Program-made: the position numbers and the translations under genes
Source of the DNA: JAAZMA01 sp036720245
GTDB lineage: Bacteria; Bacillota; Clostridia; Tissierellales; Tepidimicrobiaceae
Assembly (NCBI GenBank): GCA_036720245.1
Contig: DAIMNI010000079.1
Coordinates: 1-8,604, forward strand
Length of the DNA stretch: 8,604 bases
Direction: 5' to 3'
In this document: one piece after another, positions 1 to 6,567 of the stretch
Numbering within the stretch: the stretch's first letter is position 1
Layout of the letters: every line of letters begins with the position of its first letter
The notes under the pieces: generated by a model
The model's database searches: none
What the model was told of the DNA's origin: nothing
The model's input: only the letters and a program-made list of their open reading frames with translations

Positions 1-1
1 C

Positions 2-610
2 ACTAGCATGAGAGAATACGATACCAACAGGCTTTTACAACAGTTAAAACGTGCTTATGCTGAACGAGCAGTAAAGAATGGATTTGATGATAGCAACCTA
101 TACAATGATGAATTATTAAAATTAGATAATATAGATTTAGAAAACTTTAAAAAACTAAAAGGAATTATAGGTAGCTCCAAGTCCTCACACAAATCTAATG
201 AAATAGATGTTAATAGACAAGGTTTTACAGATGAAGAGTATGAAGAAATAGAAAGATTAAAGAAGAAACCTAAAAAAGAACGTACTCCTGAGGAAGAAGC
301 TAAATTAAAAGAAGCGAATGAAAAGAGAAAACAAGCTAGAGATGCCCGTTCAATTCTGCGAGGAATATCTATTAGAATGCCTCTTTTAATATATGGTGCA
401 GACATTGATATTAATGAAGATATTACTATGGAGAAATTAGTAGAAATAGTTGATGACTCCTCTTGGGAAGAATTCATGCCAGCAGGTGTTACAAAGGAAA
501 TATTTAAACAGTTTATAAAATACTATGACCCTGAAATATTTGTGGTTGCTGGTCGTAAAATTCGGGACATTGCTAAAGGAGCAGATGAATTGCCCCGACA
601 GAAAGAGTAA
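2..610 (+). CDS. Helicase-methyltransferase restriction-modification protein, middle fragment (5' truncated by window, 3' frameshifted)
   Basis: The frame is open from base 2, before the first ATG at base 8, and no ribosome binding site precedes that ATG. The gene therefore begins upstream of the window. The fragment looks like the linker between the helicase and methylase parts of large single-chain R-M enzymes (Eco57I-methylase-containing, type IIG/ISP-like). It has a charged, Lys/Glu-rich coiled-coil-like stretch at residues 70-112 (counting the ATG at 8 as 1), followed by a compact segment with ISIRMPLLIYGADI and EEFMPAGVTKEIF. Family assignment of this part rests on my recollection of such proteins and on the methylase that follows in another frame. 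The protein ends prematurely with the tail LPRQKE and a stop at 608-610. One extra C in the run at 593-596 would give LPPTERVKQIAELF and continue straight into the next ORF. It is probably one gene with 682-2175, inactivated or misassembled. Confidence 0.75.
   Translation, partial: TSMREYDTNRLLQQLKRAYAERAVKNGFDDSNLYNDELLKLDNIDLENFKKLKGIIGSSKSSHKSNEIDVNRQGFTDEEYEEIERLKKKPKKERTPEEEAKLKEANEKRKQARDARSILRGISIRMPLLIYGADIDINEDITMEKLVEIVDDSSWEEFMPAGVTKEIFKQFIKYYDPEIFVVAGRKIRDIAKGADELPRQKE
593..596 (+). other. Frameshift point in a C run
   Basis: The bases read TTG CCC CGA CAG AAA GAG TAA in the upstream frame. Adding one C to the CCCC run gives TTG CCC CCG ACA GAA AGA GTA, which joins the upstream frame to the methylase frame without a stop. 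The downstream frame is closed by TGA at 586-588 and the upstream frame by TAA at 608-610, so the shift must lie between 589 and 610. The C run is the simplest place. A sequencing or assembly error, a fixed inactivating deletion, or a switching tract could all explain it. Confidence 0.75.
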
Positions 611-681
611 AGCAAATTGCAGAGTTATTTTTAAATTTCAAAAATCCAGATAAAGAAACTGTTCTTACACCATGGAGAGTT

Positions 682-2175
682 GTGAATATGCACATGGGGG
701 ATTGCTTAGGAGGATATAACTTTTATGATGAAAATTATAATGAGATTTTAGAAGAACCGAGATATATTGACCAAGGGCAAGTGACAGAAGATACTTTAAG
801 TAATAAGAATGCTAAAATACTAGAGATTAATTCTAAAACAGGGCTCTACCCTTTATATGTAACCTATAGTATATTTAGAAAAAGATGTGAAGAATATTCA
901 GAATCAGATTTAACAAAAGAATTAGAGGATAAACTTTGGGAAGAAACAATTAAAGAAAATATATTTATAATTTGTAAAACACCAATGGCAAAATCTATCA
1001 CAAAAAGAACATTGGTAGGATTTAAAGATATCTCACCTAATGCTACTTATTTTGATGACTTAAATAATATGATGAGAAATAAGTCTAAACAATTTATAGA
1101 TAGAGTTACGAGACCTAGCTATTGGAAAAAGAAAGGGAGTGGAAAGATGAAATTTGATGCTGTGGTGGGTAATCCTCCTTATCAAGAAAATATAAGTGAC
1201 AGTAAAGGCAACACTTCACTGTCAAGACAACTTTTCCCAGTATTTATCCAGAATTCAATACTATTAAAATCTCAATATGTATCTTTAATTACGCCTGCCA
1301 GATGGTTTACAGGTGATGCACAAGATAAGTCTTTTGTTAGATTGCGAGATTTTATAAGAGAAAACAATCATATTTGTAAGCTTTATTATTACGAAGACGA
1401 GAAAGAGTTATTTAACAATGTAGAAATAAAAGGTGGATTAAATTATTTTTTATATGACATTAATCATAACGGAAAAGTTGAATTTATTAGCTATGAAGAA
1501 AACGGAAGCAAGACAATTCAAAATAGAAATCTGTTTGAAAAAGATCTAGATATAATTATAAGTAATGGAAAAGATTATCCCATTTTACAAAAAGTTAAAT
1601 CAAGAGATTTTGTTCCATTAACAACAATGACTACTGGTAGAAATCCCTTTGGTATTATTGGGAAAGTAAGTAATGTAAATAAAATATCTAAAGAAAATAG
1701 GTTTCCAAATTCTACAGAACTAAGGTGCAAAGGCAATAATATTCGATATATTAATCCAGATATTATAACAAAAAATAGAGAAATATTTGAGAGCTATAAA
1801 GTTTTTATTTCAAAATCAGCAGGCAATCCTAAAAATGATATGAATGTTATTGGTAGACCTTATTTAGGGAAGCCCTTTGATGCTTGCACAGATTCATTGA
1901 TCGCTATTGGTAAATTTGATACTTTGCTTGAAGGTGAAAACTTAGCAAAATATCTAAAAACAAAATTTTTACGCTTTATGGTTTCAATTCTAAAAATATC
2001 ACAAAATGTAACTCAAATAGTTTATGAATTCGTTCCTTTACAAGACTTCACGGATAAATCTGATATAGACTGGAGCAAAACTATCAAAGAAATTGATATG
2101 CAACTTTACGATAAATATAATTTGTCAGAAGAAGAAATAGATTATATTGAAAATAAAATAAAAGAAATGGAATAA
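682..2175 (+). CDS. Eco57I-like adenine-specific DNA methyltransferase part of a frameshifted R-M protein
   Basis: This is the methylase and target-recognition part of the R-M enzyme, expected to methylate adenine N6 using S-adenosylmethionine. The frame is open from 589 and the family-like sequence starts near 598 (TERVKQIAELF, then TPWRVVNMHMGD). The GTG at 682 therefore lies inside conserved sequence and is only the first formal start. Counting from it, ILEINSKTGLYPL at 46-58 is the probable AdoMet-binding motif I. NPPY at 164-167, preceded by FDAVVG, is catalytic motif IV of N6-adenine or amino methylases. The C-terminal half would be the target-recognition region. The protein ends in DIDWSKTIKEIDMQLYDKY and an acidic helix, a tail I associate with this enzyme class. 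A GGAGAG at 674-679, 8 bases before ATG 688, could allow re-initiation. As it stands, the gene is cut off from its helicase half, so restriction is probably lost. Confidence 0.8.
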   Translation: MNMHMGDCLGGYNFYDENYNEILEEPRYIDQGQVTEDTLSNKNAKILEINSKTGLYPLYVTYSIFRKRCEEYSESDLTKELEDKLWEETIKENIFIICKTPMAKSITKRTLVGFKDISPNATYFDDLNNMMRNKSKQFIDRVTRPSYWKKKGSGKMKFDAVVGNPPYQENISDSKGNTSLSRQLFPVFIQNSILLKSQYVSLITPARWFTGDAQDKSFVRLRDFIRENNHICKLYYYEDEKELFNNVEIKGGLNYFLYDINHNGKVEFISYEENGSKTIQNRNLFEKDLDIIISNGKDYPILQKVKSRDFVPLTTMTTGRNPFGIIGKVSNVNKISKENRFPNSTELRCKGNNIRYINPDIITKNREIFESYKVFISKSAGNPKNDMNVIGRPYLGKPFDACTDSLIAIGKFDTLLEGENLAKYLKTKFLRFMVSILKISQNVTQIVYEFVPLQDFTDKSDIDWSKTIKEIDMQLYDKYNLSEEEIDYIENKIKEME

Positions 2176-2208
2176 AAACTAGAGAGGAAATAGATTTACT
2201 AAGGCGAT

Positions 2209-2217
2209 AAGGGGTGA
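2209..2217 (+). promoter_or_regulatory. Ribosome binding site that sets the start of the 583-aa gene
   Basis: AAGGGGTGA lies directly against the GTG at 2218, which is too close for initiation there. It is 9 bases before the in-frame ATG at 2227, which is normal spacing. The ATG is therefore preferred. Confidence 0.6.
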
Positions 2218-2226
2218 GTGAGTGTA

Positions 2227-3978
2227 ATGGCTATAATAGAACATAATTTACTACCTAAACAAAAACCACAAAAAAGAAATTTAAATGTGAAAATTGATTT
2301 ATATCATTATACAAATGAATTATATAAAGAACTCACCTCCAAAAATATAATAGAGCGAATGAAAGAAATTCCACAACTTGGGCTTATAAGAGTTAAGCGA
2401 AACCTTTCGAAATCTCGATATGATTATATTGTTTTGCAATTATATCTTCATAAATTAATTAGGCAGAATCTGCAAAGAGAACTTGAAATAACTTATAACA
2501 ATAAAATTAATCCAGCAGATTTCATGCAAGATGCAATTAAAATAGAAAAAAGTGACAGACCTACGATTGGGGATATGTTGCAGCTCTTAACAGTAATATA
2601 TAATATAGGGCATTTTTATAACACTTTCACTTCTTCTAGGGCTGTTATAATATACGCAAATGAAAATAAGAGGTTTGCGGATAAATTGATTAATAGTTCT
2701 AAAAATGTGCGATTTCAAGAAATATCACAAAAATACATTGATGATAGAAATTATCATAGGCTACATTTGCTAAATTCAATATTAATCTTAGAAAGATGCA
2801 ATCAAGAACTAAAATCAGTTAAAATTGCACAGGAAATTTTATACAATTACTTAAATAAAGAAAATATTCCTGATGGAAGCAAAATGTATTACTTATTTAA
2901 TATTTTTAAAAAAGTGCGGGATGTCTCTTATATTGCATATGATTTACAAATATCAAACACGCCACTGATTATAGATTTATGTAACAAAGAATCTTTGATA
3001 TTACTTCTAAAGGAATTTTTATCTTTATATAATGACCAGAAACCAACAGAGGAACTATTTAAATCTATTGGTAAGTTATTAGATGATGCAATTTATAACG
3101 AGAACTCAAACGCAATATGCTATTATCAAATATCAAGGAAAATGGTTAGAAACTTAAATGACACTGATATTTCAAATTATTTTAGTGATTTATGGGTAAA
3201 TAAGGGTAGTACCCTAAATCTTAATCACAGACAAAGAAGGGACTATTCAAACCATTCAATTTTGAAATTGACTTTTGAGGCAAATAACAAGCATATCGGT
3301 CAAAGTCTTTTATATGATCTTGAACATACAAATAATGTTAGAGTGGGGTACTATGACAGATATTCTGGGGAAAAAACTATTTTAGTTTCTATTAAAAAGA
3401 AGTCTCCTAGTAAAATAGCAGTAGCTTTTAGGGTATTAAAGATAGTAATAAAACATCTTAGAAGATTAGAAAACATTAGTCCAAGTGATCCTCGGTTTTT
3501 GTTGGCTACTAAATTTTTCTTATATTATTTATTTTCTGAAAATAATGTTATTCTAAGACCCACTGTTGATGAAAAAGTATGTGTTATATGTACCCGTGGA
3601 AAAAGTAGTCGTATAAATGAATTAAAATATATCCTTAAAAAAGATATGGGAACAGCTGATGAGCGACATGAATTAGAGTTTATCATTAACTGTTTAGTTG
3701 AAGATGACAAAAATGATGTAAGTATCACAGTACCTTCAAGTATTCTCGTATTAGAAAAGGATAAACAGGTAAAAAAAATATGTGAATTTGATGGTATGAT
3801 TATTCATCCAAATCGTGAAGCTAATCAAATTATCCTATTAGAAGCTAAAAATATTAGGAAGTCCCCCTCATATGCAAAAAAATGTTTATCTGACAAATTA
3901 GATAAGTTAAATATTCCTTATGACAATGATGAAATTGTTATTAAGGATTTTAATGCTATGCTAGAAATTAGCATTTAA
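2227..3978 (+). CDS. Uncharacterised protein with C-terminal PD-(D/E)XK nuclease core and a possible degenerate HD domain
   Basis: I do not recognise the family. The protein is 583 residues, with numbering here from ATG 2227. The C-terminus shows a PD-(D/E)XK-type nuclease core: HELEF near 481-485 as a possible first acidic helix, then EFDG with Asp522, then LLEAKN with Glu539 and Lys541. The spacing fits strands 2 and 3 of that fold. The N-terminal half has segments in the order expected for an HD phosphohydrolase of the dGTPase/SAMHD1 type: RMKEIPQLG (44-52), SRYDY (63-67), LLTVIYNIGHF (120-130) and VRDVSYIAYD (230-239). However, the HD pair of LLHDIGH is replaced by Tyr-Asn at 125-126, and the His of SRFEH by Tyr67. 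No signal peptide or membrane segment is evident, so it is probably cytoplasmic. The gene starts 51 bp after the methylase stop on the same strand with no terminator between them, so co-transcription and a DNA-targeting or defence role are inferred. Both domain calls are made by eye. Confidence 0.8.
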   Translation: MAIIEHNLLPKQKPQKRNLNVKIDLYHYTNELYKELTSKNIIERMKEIPQLGLIRVKRNLSKSRYDYIVLQLYLHKLIRQNLQRELEITYNNKINPADFMQDAIKIEKSDRPTIGDMLQLLTVIYNIGHFYNTFTSSRAVIIYANENKRFADKLINSSKNVRFQEISQKYIDDRNYHRLHLLNSILILERCNQELKSVKIAQEILYNYLNKENIPDGSKMYYLFNIFKKVRDVSYIAYDLQISNTPLIIDLCNKESLILLLKEFLSLYNDQKPTEELFKSIGKLLDDAIYNENSNAICYYQISRKMVRNLNDTDISNYFSDLWVNKGSTLNLNHRQRRDYSNHSILKLTFEANNKHIGQSLLYDLEHTNNVRVGYYDRYSGEKTILVSIKKKSPSKIAVAFRVLKIVIKHLRRLENISPSDPRFLLATKFFLYYLFSENNVILRPTVDEKVCVICTRGKSSRINELKYILKKDMGTADERHELEFIINCLVEDDKNDVSITVPSSILVLEKDKQVKKICEFDGMIIHPNREANQIILLEAKNIRKSPSYAKKCLSDKLDKLNIPYDNDEIVIKDFNAMLEISI

Positions 3979-3980
3979 TT

Positions 3981-4026
3981 AGTTAAGACCACACCAGAGA
4001 TTCTATTCTCCAATGTGGTCTTAACT
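3981..4026 (+). terminator. Hairpin after the nuclease-like gene, probable transcript end
   Basis: AGTTAAGACCACA at 3981-3993 is perfectly complementary to 4014-4026, a 13-bp stem. A second 4-bp stem (GAGA/TCTC, 3997-4000 with 4007-4010) forms across a small internal loop. The hairpin begins 3 bp after the stop codon. Only TTT at 4026-4028 follows, so the U tract is weak. It could equally be an RNA 3'-end stabiliser. Confidence 0.55.
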
Positions 4027-4072
4027 TTGCTAACCTTTAAAGCTGTTCACTTTTTTTGTTCAATCCCTATGT

Positions 4073-4099
4073 GAAAGCTCATAAAGCTCTTCTTTTTTT
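4073..4099 (+). terminator. Candidate intrinsic terminator upstream of the iscR promoter
   Basis: GAAAGCT at 4073-4079 pairs with 4085-4092 (AGCTCTTC) with one bulged C at 4089 and a 5-base loop. Seven T follow at 4093-4099, and more T lie beyond. It sits before the iscR -35 box, so it would shield the isc operon from read-through out of the defence genes. Its left arm can also pair with 4041-4050, which would prevent it forming. Confidence 0.45.
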
Positions 4100-4123
4100 G
4101 TTTTTATATTTTAATTTTGAATG

Positions 4124-4152
4124 TTGACAAAAATACTTGGGTATAATATACT
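4124..4152 (+). promoter_or_regulatory. Sigma-A-type promoter of iscR
   Basis: A perfect -35 box TTGACA lies at 4124-4129, then a 17-base spacer and TATACT at 4147-4152. Transcription would start near 4158-4160, leaving a leader of about 40 bases before the iscR ATG. Confidence 0.75.
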
Positions 4153-4160
4153 TATATAAG

Positions 4161-4185
4161 AATACCAACTAAATTAGTTGGGATT
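4161..4185 (+). promoter_or_regulatory. Palindromic IscR/Rrf2-type operator
   Basis: CCAACTAA (4165-4172) and TTAGTTGG (4174-4181) are perfect inverted copies around one central A. The symmetry continues outward as AAT/ATT with one mismatched pair, giving a 25-bp dyad. It has the size and the ACTA...TAGT style of IscR-like operators and lies just after the predicted transcription start, where a bound repressor would block initiation or early elongation. IscR as the binding protein is inferred from adjacency and motif style. Confidence 0.6.
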
Positions 4186-4199
4186 AAAGAGGTGGTTAG

Positions 4200-4613
4200 A
4201 TGAAATTATCTACAAGGGGGCGGTATGGTCTGAAGGCCATGTATCAATTAGCTACACACTATGGAAAAGGTCCTATTCCATTAAAACAAATTGCGGATGA
4301 GGAAAATTTATCAGAAAGTTATCTAGAGCAATTAGTATCTCAATTGAGAAAAGAGGGACTTTTAAAAAGTGTTAGAGGTGCACAAGGTGGGTATATGTTA
4401 GCTATGCCACCTGAAGAAATTACTGTAGGGAATGTTTTGCGAGTCCTAGAGGGCAATTTAGCCCCTGCAGATTGTATTATGGAAGATTACGGGTGTGAAA
4501 ATGAAGAAAATTGTATAACAAAATTAGTTTGGATAAAAATAAAGGATAGTATAGATGAGGTTGTAGATTCAATTACATTACAGGATATGCTAGATGAAAG
4601 TATTAAAATGTAA
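4200..4613 (+). CDS. iscR: Rrf2 family iron-sulfur-responsive regulator IscR
   Basis: Transcription factor that senses Fe-S cluster supply and controls the isc operon. It has 137 residues, typical for the Rrf2 family. The N-terminus MKLSTRGRYGLKAM is a family hallmark. A winged helix-turn-helix spans about 25-70, with the recognition helix near SESYLEQLVSQLRK and the wing VRGAQGGYML. Three cysteines, Cys92, Cys99 and Cys105, match the cluster-binding set of IscR, whereas CymR-type relatives lack them. The residue three positions after the third Cys is Lys, not the His seen as the fourth ligand in E. coli IscR, so the fourth ligand must be another residue. AGAGGTGG at 4188-4195 is the ribosome binding site. 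The gene has its own promoter and an overlapping operator, suggesting autorepression, and iscS starts 17 bases after its stop. Confidence 0.93.
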   Translation: MKLSTRGRYGLKAMYQLATHYGKGPIPLKQIADEENLSESYLEQLVSQLRKEGLLKSVRGAQGGYMLAMPPEEITVGNVLRVLEGNLAPADCIMEDYGCENEENCITKLVWIKIKDSIDEVVDSITLQDMLDESIKM

Positions 4614-4618
4614 AAATT

Positions 4619-4624
4619 AGGAGG
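4619..4624 (+). promoter_or_regulatory. Ribosome binding site that sets the iscS start
   Basis: AGGAGG touches the upstream ATG at 4625, leaving no spacer, but is 6 bases before the in-frame ATG at 4631. The second ATG is therefore the likely start. Confidence 0.75.
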
Positions 4625-4630
4625 ATGAAA

Positions 4631-5809
4631 ATGGATAAATTTATATATATGGACAATTCTGCAACAACTTCTGTGAAAAGTGAGGTATTAGAAGAGATGT
4701 TACCATATTTTTCTGAAATGTATGGAAACCCTTCTAGTATATATTCCTTAGGAAATCGTTCAAAAGTTGCAGTAGAAAATGCTAGGGAAAAGATAGCGAA
4801 GGCAATAGGTGCAAATCCAAAGGAAATATTTTTTACTGCTGGTGGTTCAGAGGCTGACAATTGGGCATTAAAAGGAATTGCATATAGAAATCGAGATAAA
4901 GGTAATCATATTATAACTACAAAAATAGAACATCATGGAATACTTCATACCTGCGAATATTTGGAAAAACAAGGTTTTAGAATAACTTATTTAGATGTAG
5001 ATGAATATGGACAAATAGATTTAGAAGAACTAGAAGAAGCCATAAATGATGAAACTATTTTAATTTCTATAATGTTTGCCAATAATGAAATAGGTACTAT
5101 TCAACCTATTAAAGAAATAGGAGAAATAGCTAAGAGAAGGAATGTATATTTTCACACTGATGCTGTTCAAGCTATGGGGCATATTAATATAGATGTTGAT
5201 GAATTAAATATAGACATGTTATCTATGGCTGCTCATAAATTCTATGGACCTAAAGGAGTAGGGGCTTTATATATTAGAAGTGGAGTAAAAATTGATTCCC
5301 TTATATCTGGAGGTGCACAGGAAAGAAATCGTAGGGCAGGTACAGAAAATGTTCCAGGAATAGTGGGTATGGGAAAAGCTATTGAATTAGCTTATGAAAA
5401 TTTAGAAGAAAAAAATAAAAAATTAATTAAACTAAGAGATAGTCTAATTGAAAAAATATTTAACAATATTGACCATGTGAGATTAAATGGACATCCTACT
5501 AAAAGGCTTCCTGGAAATGTGAACATGTCTTTTGAATTTATAGAAGGAGAATCTTTATTACTTAGTTTAGATATGGAAGGAATTGCAGCCTCTAGTGGTT
5601 CTGCATGTACTTCAGGGACATTAGATCCATCCCATGTGTTATTGGCTATTGGATTACCTCATGAAATAGCTCATGGTTCCTTAAGACTTTCATTAGGGGA
5701 TTTTAACACAGAGGCTGAGGTAGACATTGTCGTAGAAAAATTGGTGGAAATAGTAGCAAGACTTAGGGCGATGTCCCCATTATATGAAAAAGCAAAGGAG
5801 GAAAAATAA
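4631..5809 (+). CDS. iscS: Cysteine desulfurase IscS/NifS
   Basis: PLP-dependent enzyme that converts cysteine to alanine and passes the sulfur as a persulfide to the IscU scaffold and other acceptors. The start at 4631 gives 392 residues, the usual family length (an ATG at 4625 would add two). Visible features are the N-terminal YMDNSATT, TAGGSEADN, the cofactor-contacting His pair at 101-102 (EHHGIL), HTDAVQ with Asp177 and Gln180, and the PLP lysine Lys203 in AAHKFYGPKG. The catalytic Cys326 lies in SSGSACTSGTLDPSHVL, the longer loop typical of class I (IscS/NifS) rather than SufS enzymes. It is the second gene of the iscR operon. Its TAA overlaps the iscU ATG by one base, suggesting coupled translation of the desulfurase and its scaffold partner. 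It could be labelled nifS, but nothing here points to nitrogen fixation. Confidence 0.95.
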   Translation: MDKFIYMDNSATTSVKSEVLEEMLPYFSEMYGNPSSIYSLGNRSKVAVENAREKIAKAIGANPKEIFFTAGGSEADNWALKGIAYRNRDKGNHIITTKIEHHGILHTCEYLEKQGFRITYLDVDEYGQIDLEELEEAINDETILISIMFANNEIGTIQPIKEIGEIAKRRNVYFHTDAVQAMGHINIDVDELNIDMLSMAAHKFYGPKGVGALYIRSGVKIDSLISGGAQERNRRAGTENVPGIVGMGKAIELAYENLEEKNKKLIKLRDSLIEKIFNNIDHVRLNGHPTKRLPGNVNMSFEFIEGESLLLSLDMEGIAASSGSACTSGTLDPSHVLLAIGLPHEIAHGSLRLSLGDFNTEAEVDIVVEKLVEIVARLRAMSPLYEKAKEEK

Positions 5810-6249
5810 TGTATTCAGAAAAAGTAATGGAACATTTTAAAAACCCAAGAAATGTTGGGGAAATAGAAAATGCAGATGGTGTTGGAGAAGTAGGAAATCC
5901 AAAATGTGGGGATATAATGAAAATGTATTTAAAAATAGATGGTGATACTATAGTAGATGCAAAATTTAAAACTTTTGGATGTGGTTCTGCAATTGCATCC
6001 TCTAGTATGGCTACTGAATTAATTAAGGGCAAGAGCATAAATGAAGCTATGAAAATAACTAATAAGGCAGTAGCAGAGGCTTTAGATGGACTACCTCCAA
6101 TAAAGATGCATTGTTCAGTTTTAGCAGAGCAGGCTATTAAATCTGCATTATTAGATTACTCTAAAAAGAATAATATTGTCATAGAGGGTTTGGAGGATTT
6201 CGACCCAACAGAAGATCCCCATGATCATCATGAAATTGTAGAATTTTAA
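5809..6249 (+). CDS. iscU: Iron-sulfur cluster scaffold IscU (NifU N-terminal type)
   Basis: Scaffold on which Fe-S clusters are built using sulfur from IscS before transfer to target proteins. It has 146 residues, a single IscU/NifU-N domain without the ferredoxin-like and C-terminal domains of full NifU. The ligands are in their usual places: Cys33 with Asp35 in GNPKCGD, Cys58 in TFGCGSAIASSS, and Cys102 in KMHCSVLAEQA. The N-terminal MYSEKVMEHFKNPRNVG is typical. An acidic, His-rich tail (DPTEDPHDHHEI) follows the domain. The ribosome binding site AAAGGAGG (5794-5801) lies inside the end of iscS, 7 bases before the start. No hscA, hscB or ferredoxin gene follows, so this is the short Firmicute version of the isc operon. 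Confidence 0.95.
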   Translation: MYSEKVMEHFKNPRNVGEIENADGVGEVGNPKCGDIMKMYLKIDGDTIVDAKFKTFGCGSAIASSSMATELIKGKSINEAMKITNKAVAEALDGLPPIKMHCSVLAEQAIKSALLDYSKKNNIVIEGLEDFDPTEDPHDHHEIVEF

Positions 6250-6354
6250 ATTTAATATACCTCTCTTTTAAAAATGGTAAAAGGGCAAAAAATTTCCAAA
6301 AAATAAAGGAATTAAAAACATATTAGGTGTTAAAATAGTATTGATAAGAATAAA

Positions 6355-6361
6355 GGAGAGG
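6355..6361 (+). promoter_or_regulatory. Ribosome binding site that sets a TTG start
   Basis: GGAGAGG lies 6 bases before the TTG at 6368 and downstream of the other in-frame TTG at 6341. The short form of the next gene is therefore favoured. Confidence 0.65.
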
Positions 6362-6367
6362 ATATAT

Positions 6368-6538
6368 TTGAATAATAATGGATTTAAAAATGGAGCCTTA
6401 ATGGGCACTATTTTAGGAGCTTCTTTAGGAATGGTTTTTGGAGCTAAATTAGGCCCATTTCAAAAACGAAAAATTATGAGAAATATAAGGCGTGCTAGCT
6501 ATACTTTAAAAGATGGAATAAACTCTATTTGGGAATAG
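6368..6538 (+). CDS. Small YtxH-like membrane protein
   Basis: A 56-residue protein beginning at TTG with a well-spaced ribosome binding site. One glycine/alanine-rich hydrophobic segment (about residues 8-27, with GALMGTILGASLGMVFGAKLG) is followed by a basic stretch QKRKIMRNIRR and a short amphipathic tail ending SIWE. This resembles the start of YtxH-domain proteins, small stress-associated membrane proteins of Firmicutes of unclear role. The assignment rests on the composition and the glycine-zipper-like segment only. It lies 118 bp after iscU and directly before the AI-2E transporter gene. It is likely expressed from the isc transcript or from a promoter I could not identify. Confidence 0.7.
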   Translation: MNNNGFKNGALMGTILGASLGMVFGAKLGPFQKRKIMRNIRRASYTLKDGINSIWE

Positions 6539-6558
6539 GCAGCAATTTGCTGCCTATT
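6534..6558 (+). terminator. Hairpin across the stop codon of the YtxH-like gene
   Basis: AATAGGCAGC at 6534-6543 is perfectly complementary to GCTGCCTATT at 6549-6558, with a 5-base loop AATTT. The stem contains the TAG stop at 6536-6538. The sequence after it (TATATAATTA) is AU-rich but not a clean U run, so termination may be partial. It is 9 bases before the transporter ATG. Confidence 0.55.
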
Positions 6559-6567
6559 TATATAATT

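Noticed and set aside
55..477. Reverse-strand open frame opposite the first R-M fragment
   Set aside because: It is Ser/Phe-rich, as expected from the complement of a Lys/Glu-rich gene, and has no family signature. The plus-strand frame carries the family-like sequence.
590..610. Programmed -1 ribosomal frameshift
   Set aside because: There is no X XXY YYZ slippery heptamer and no clear stimulatory stem after it. Loss of one C explains the break more simply.
4142..4147. TATAAT as the -10 box of the iscR promoter
   Set aside because: It is only 12 bases from TTGACA. The overlapping TATACT at 4147-4152 has the ideal 17-base spacer.
4151..4160. CTTATATAAG palindrome
   Set aside because: A perfect 10-bp palindrome, but low complexity and overlapping the -10 region. 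Not distinguishable from chance in AT-rich DNA.
3525..6038. Other reverse-strand open frames at 3525-3728, 4603-4860 and 5763-6038
   Set aside because: They lie opposite confidently assigned plus-strand genes and show no recognisable domains.
6263..6285. Hairpin CTCTTTTA/TAAAAGGG after iscU as a terminator
   Set aside because: The stem is short and A/T-dominated with one G-U pair, and it is followed by A residues rather than T, so it does not fit an intrinsic terminator on either strand.
6529..6567. N-terminal extension of the AI-2E transporter from TTG 6529
   Set aside because: It overlaps the end of the small upstream gene, encodes the hairpin arms, and has no convincing ribosome binding site.
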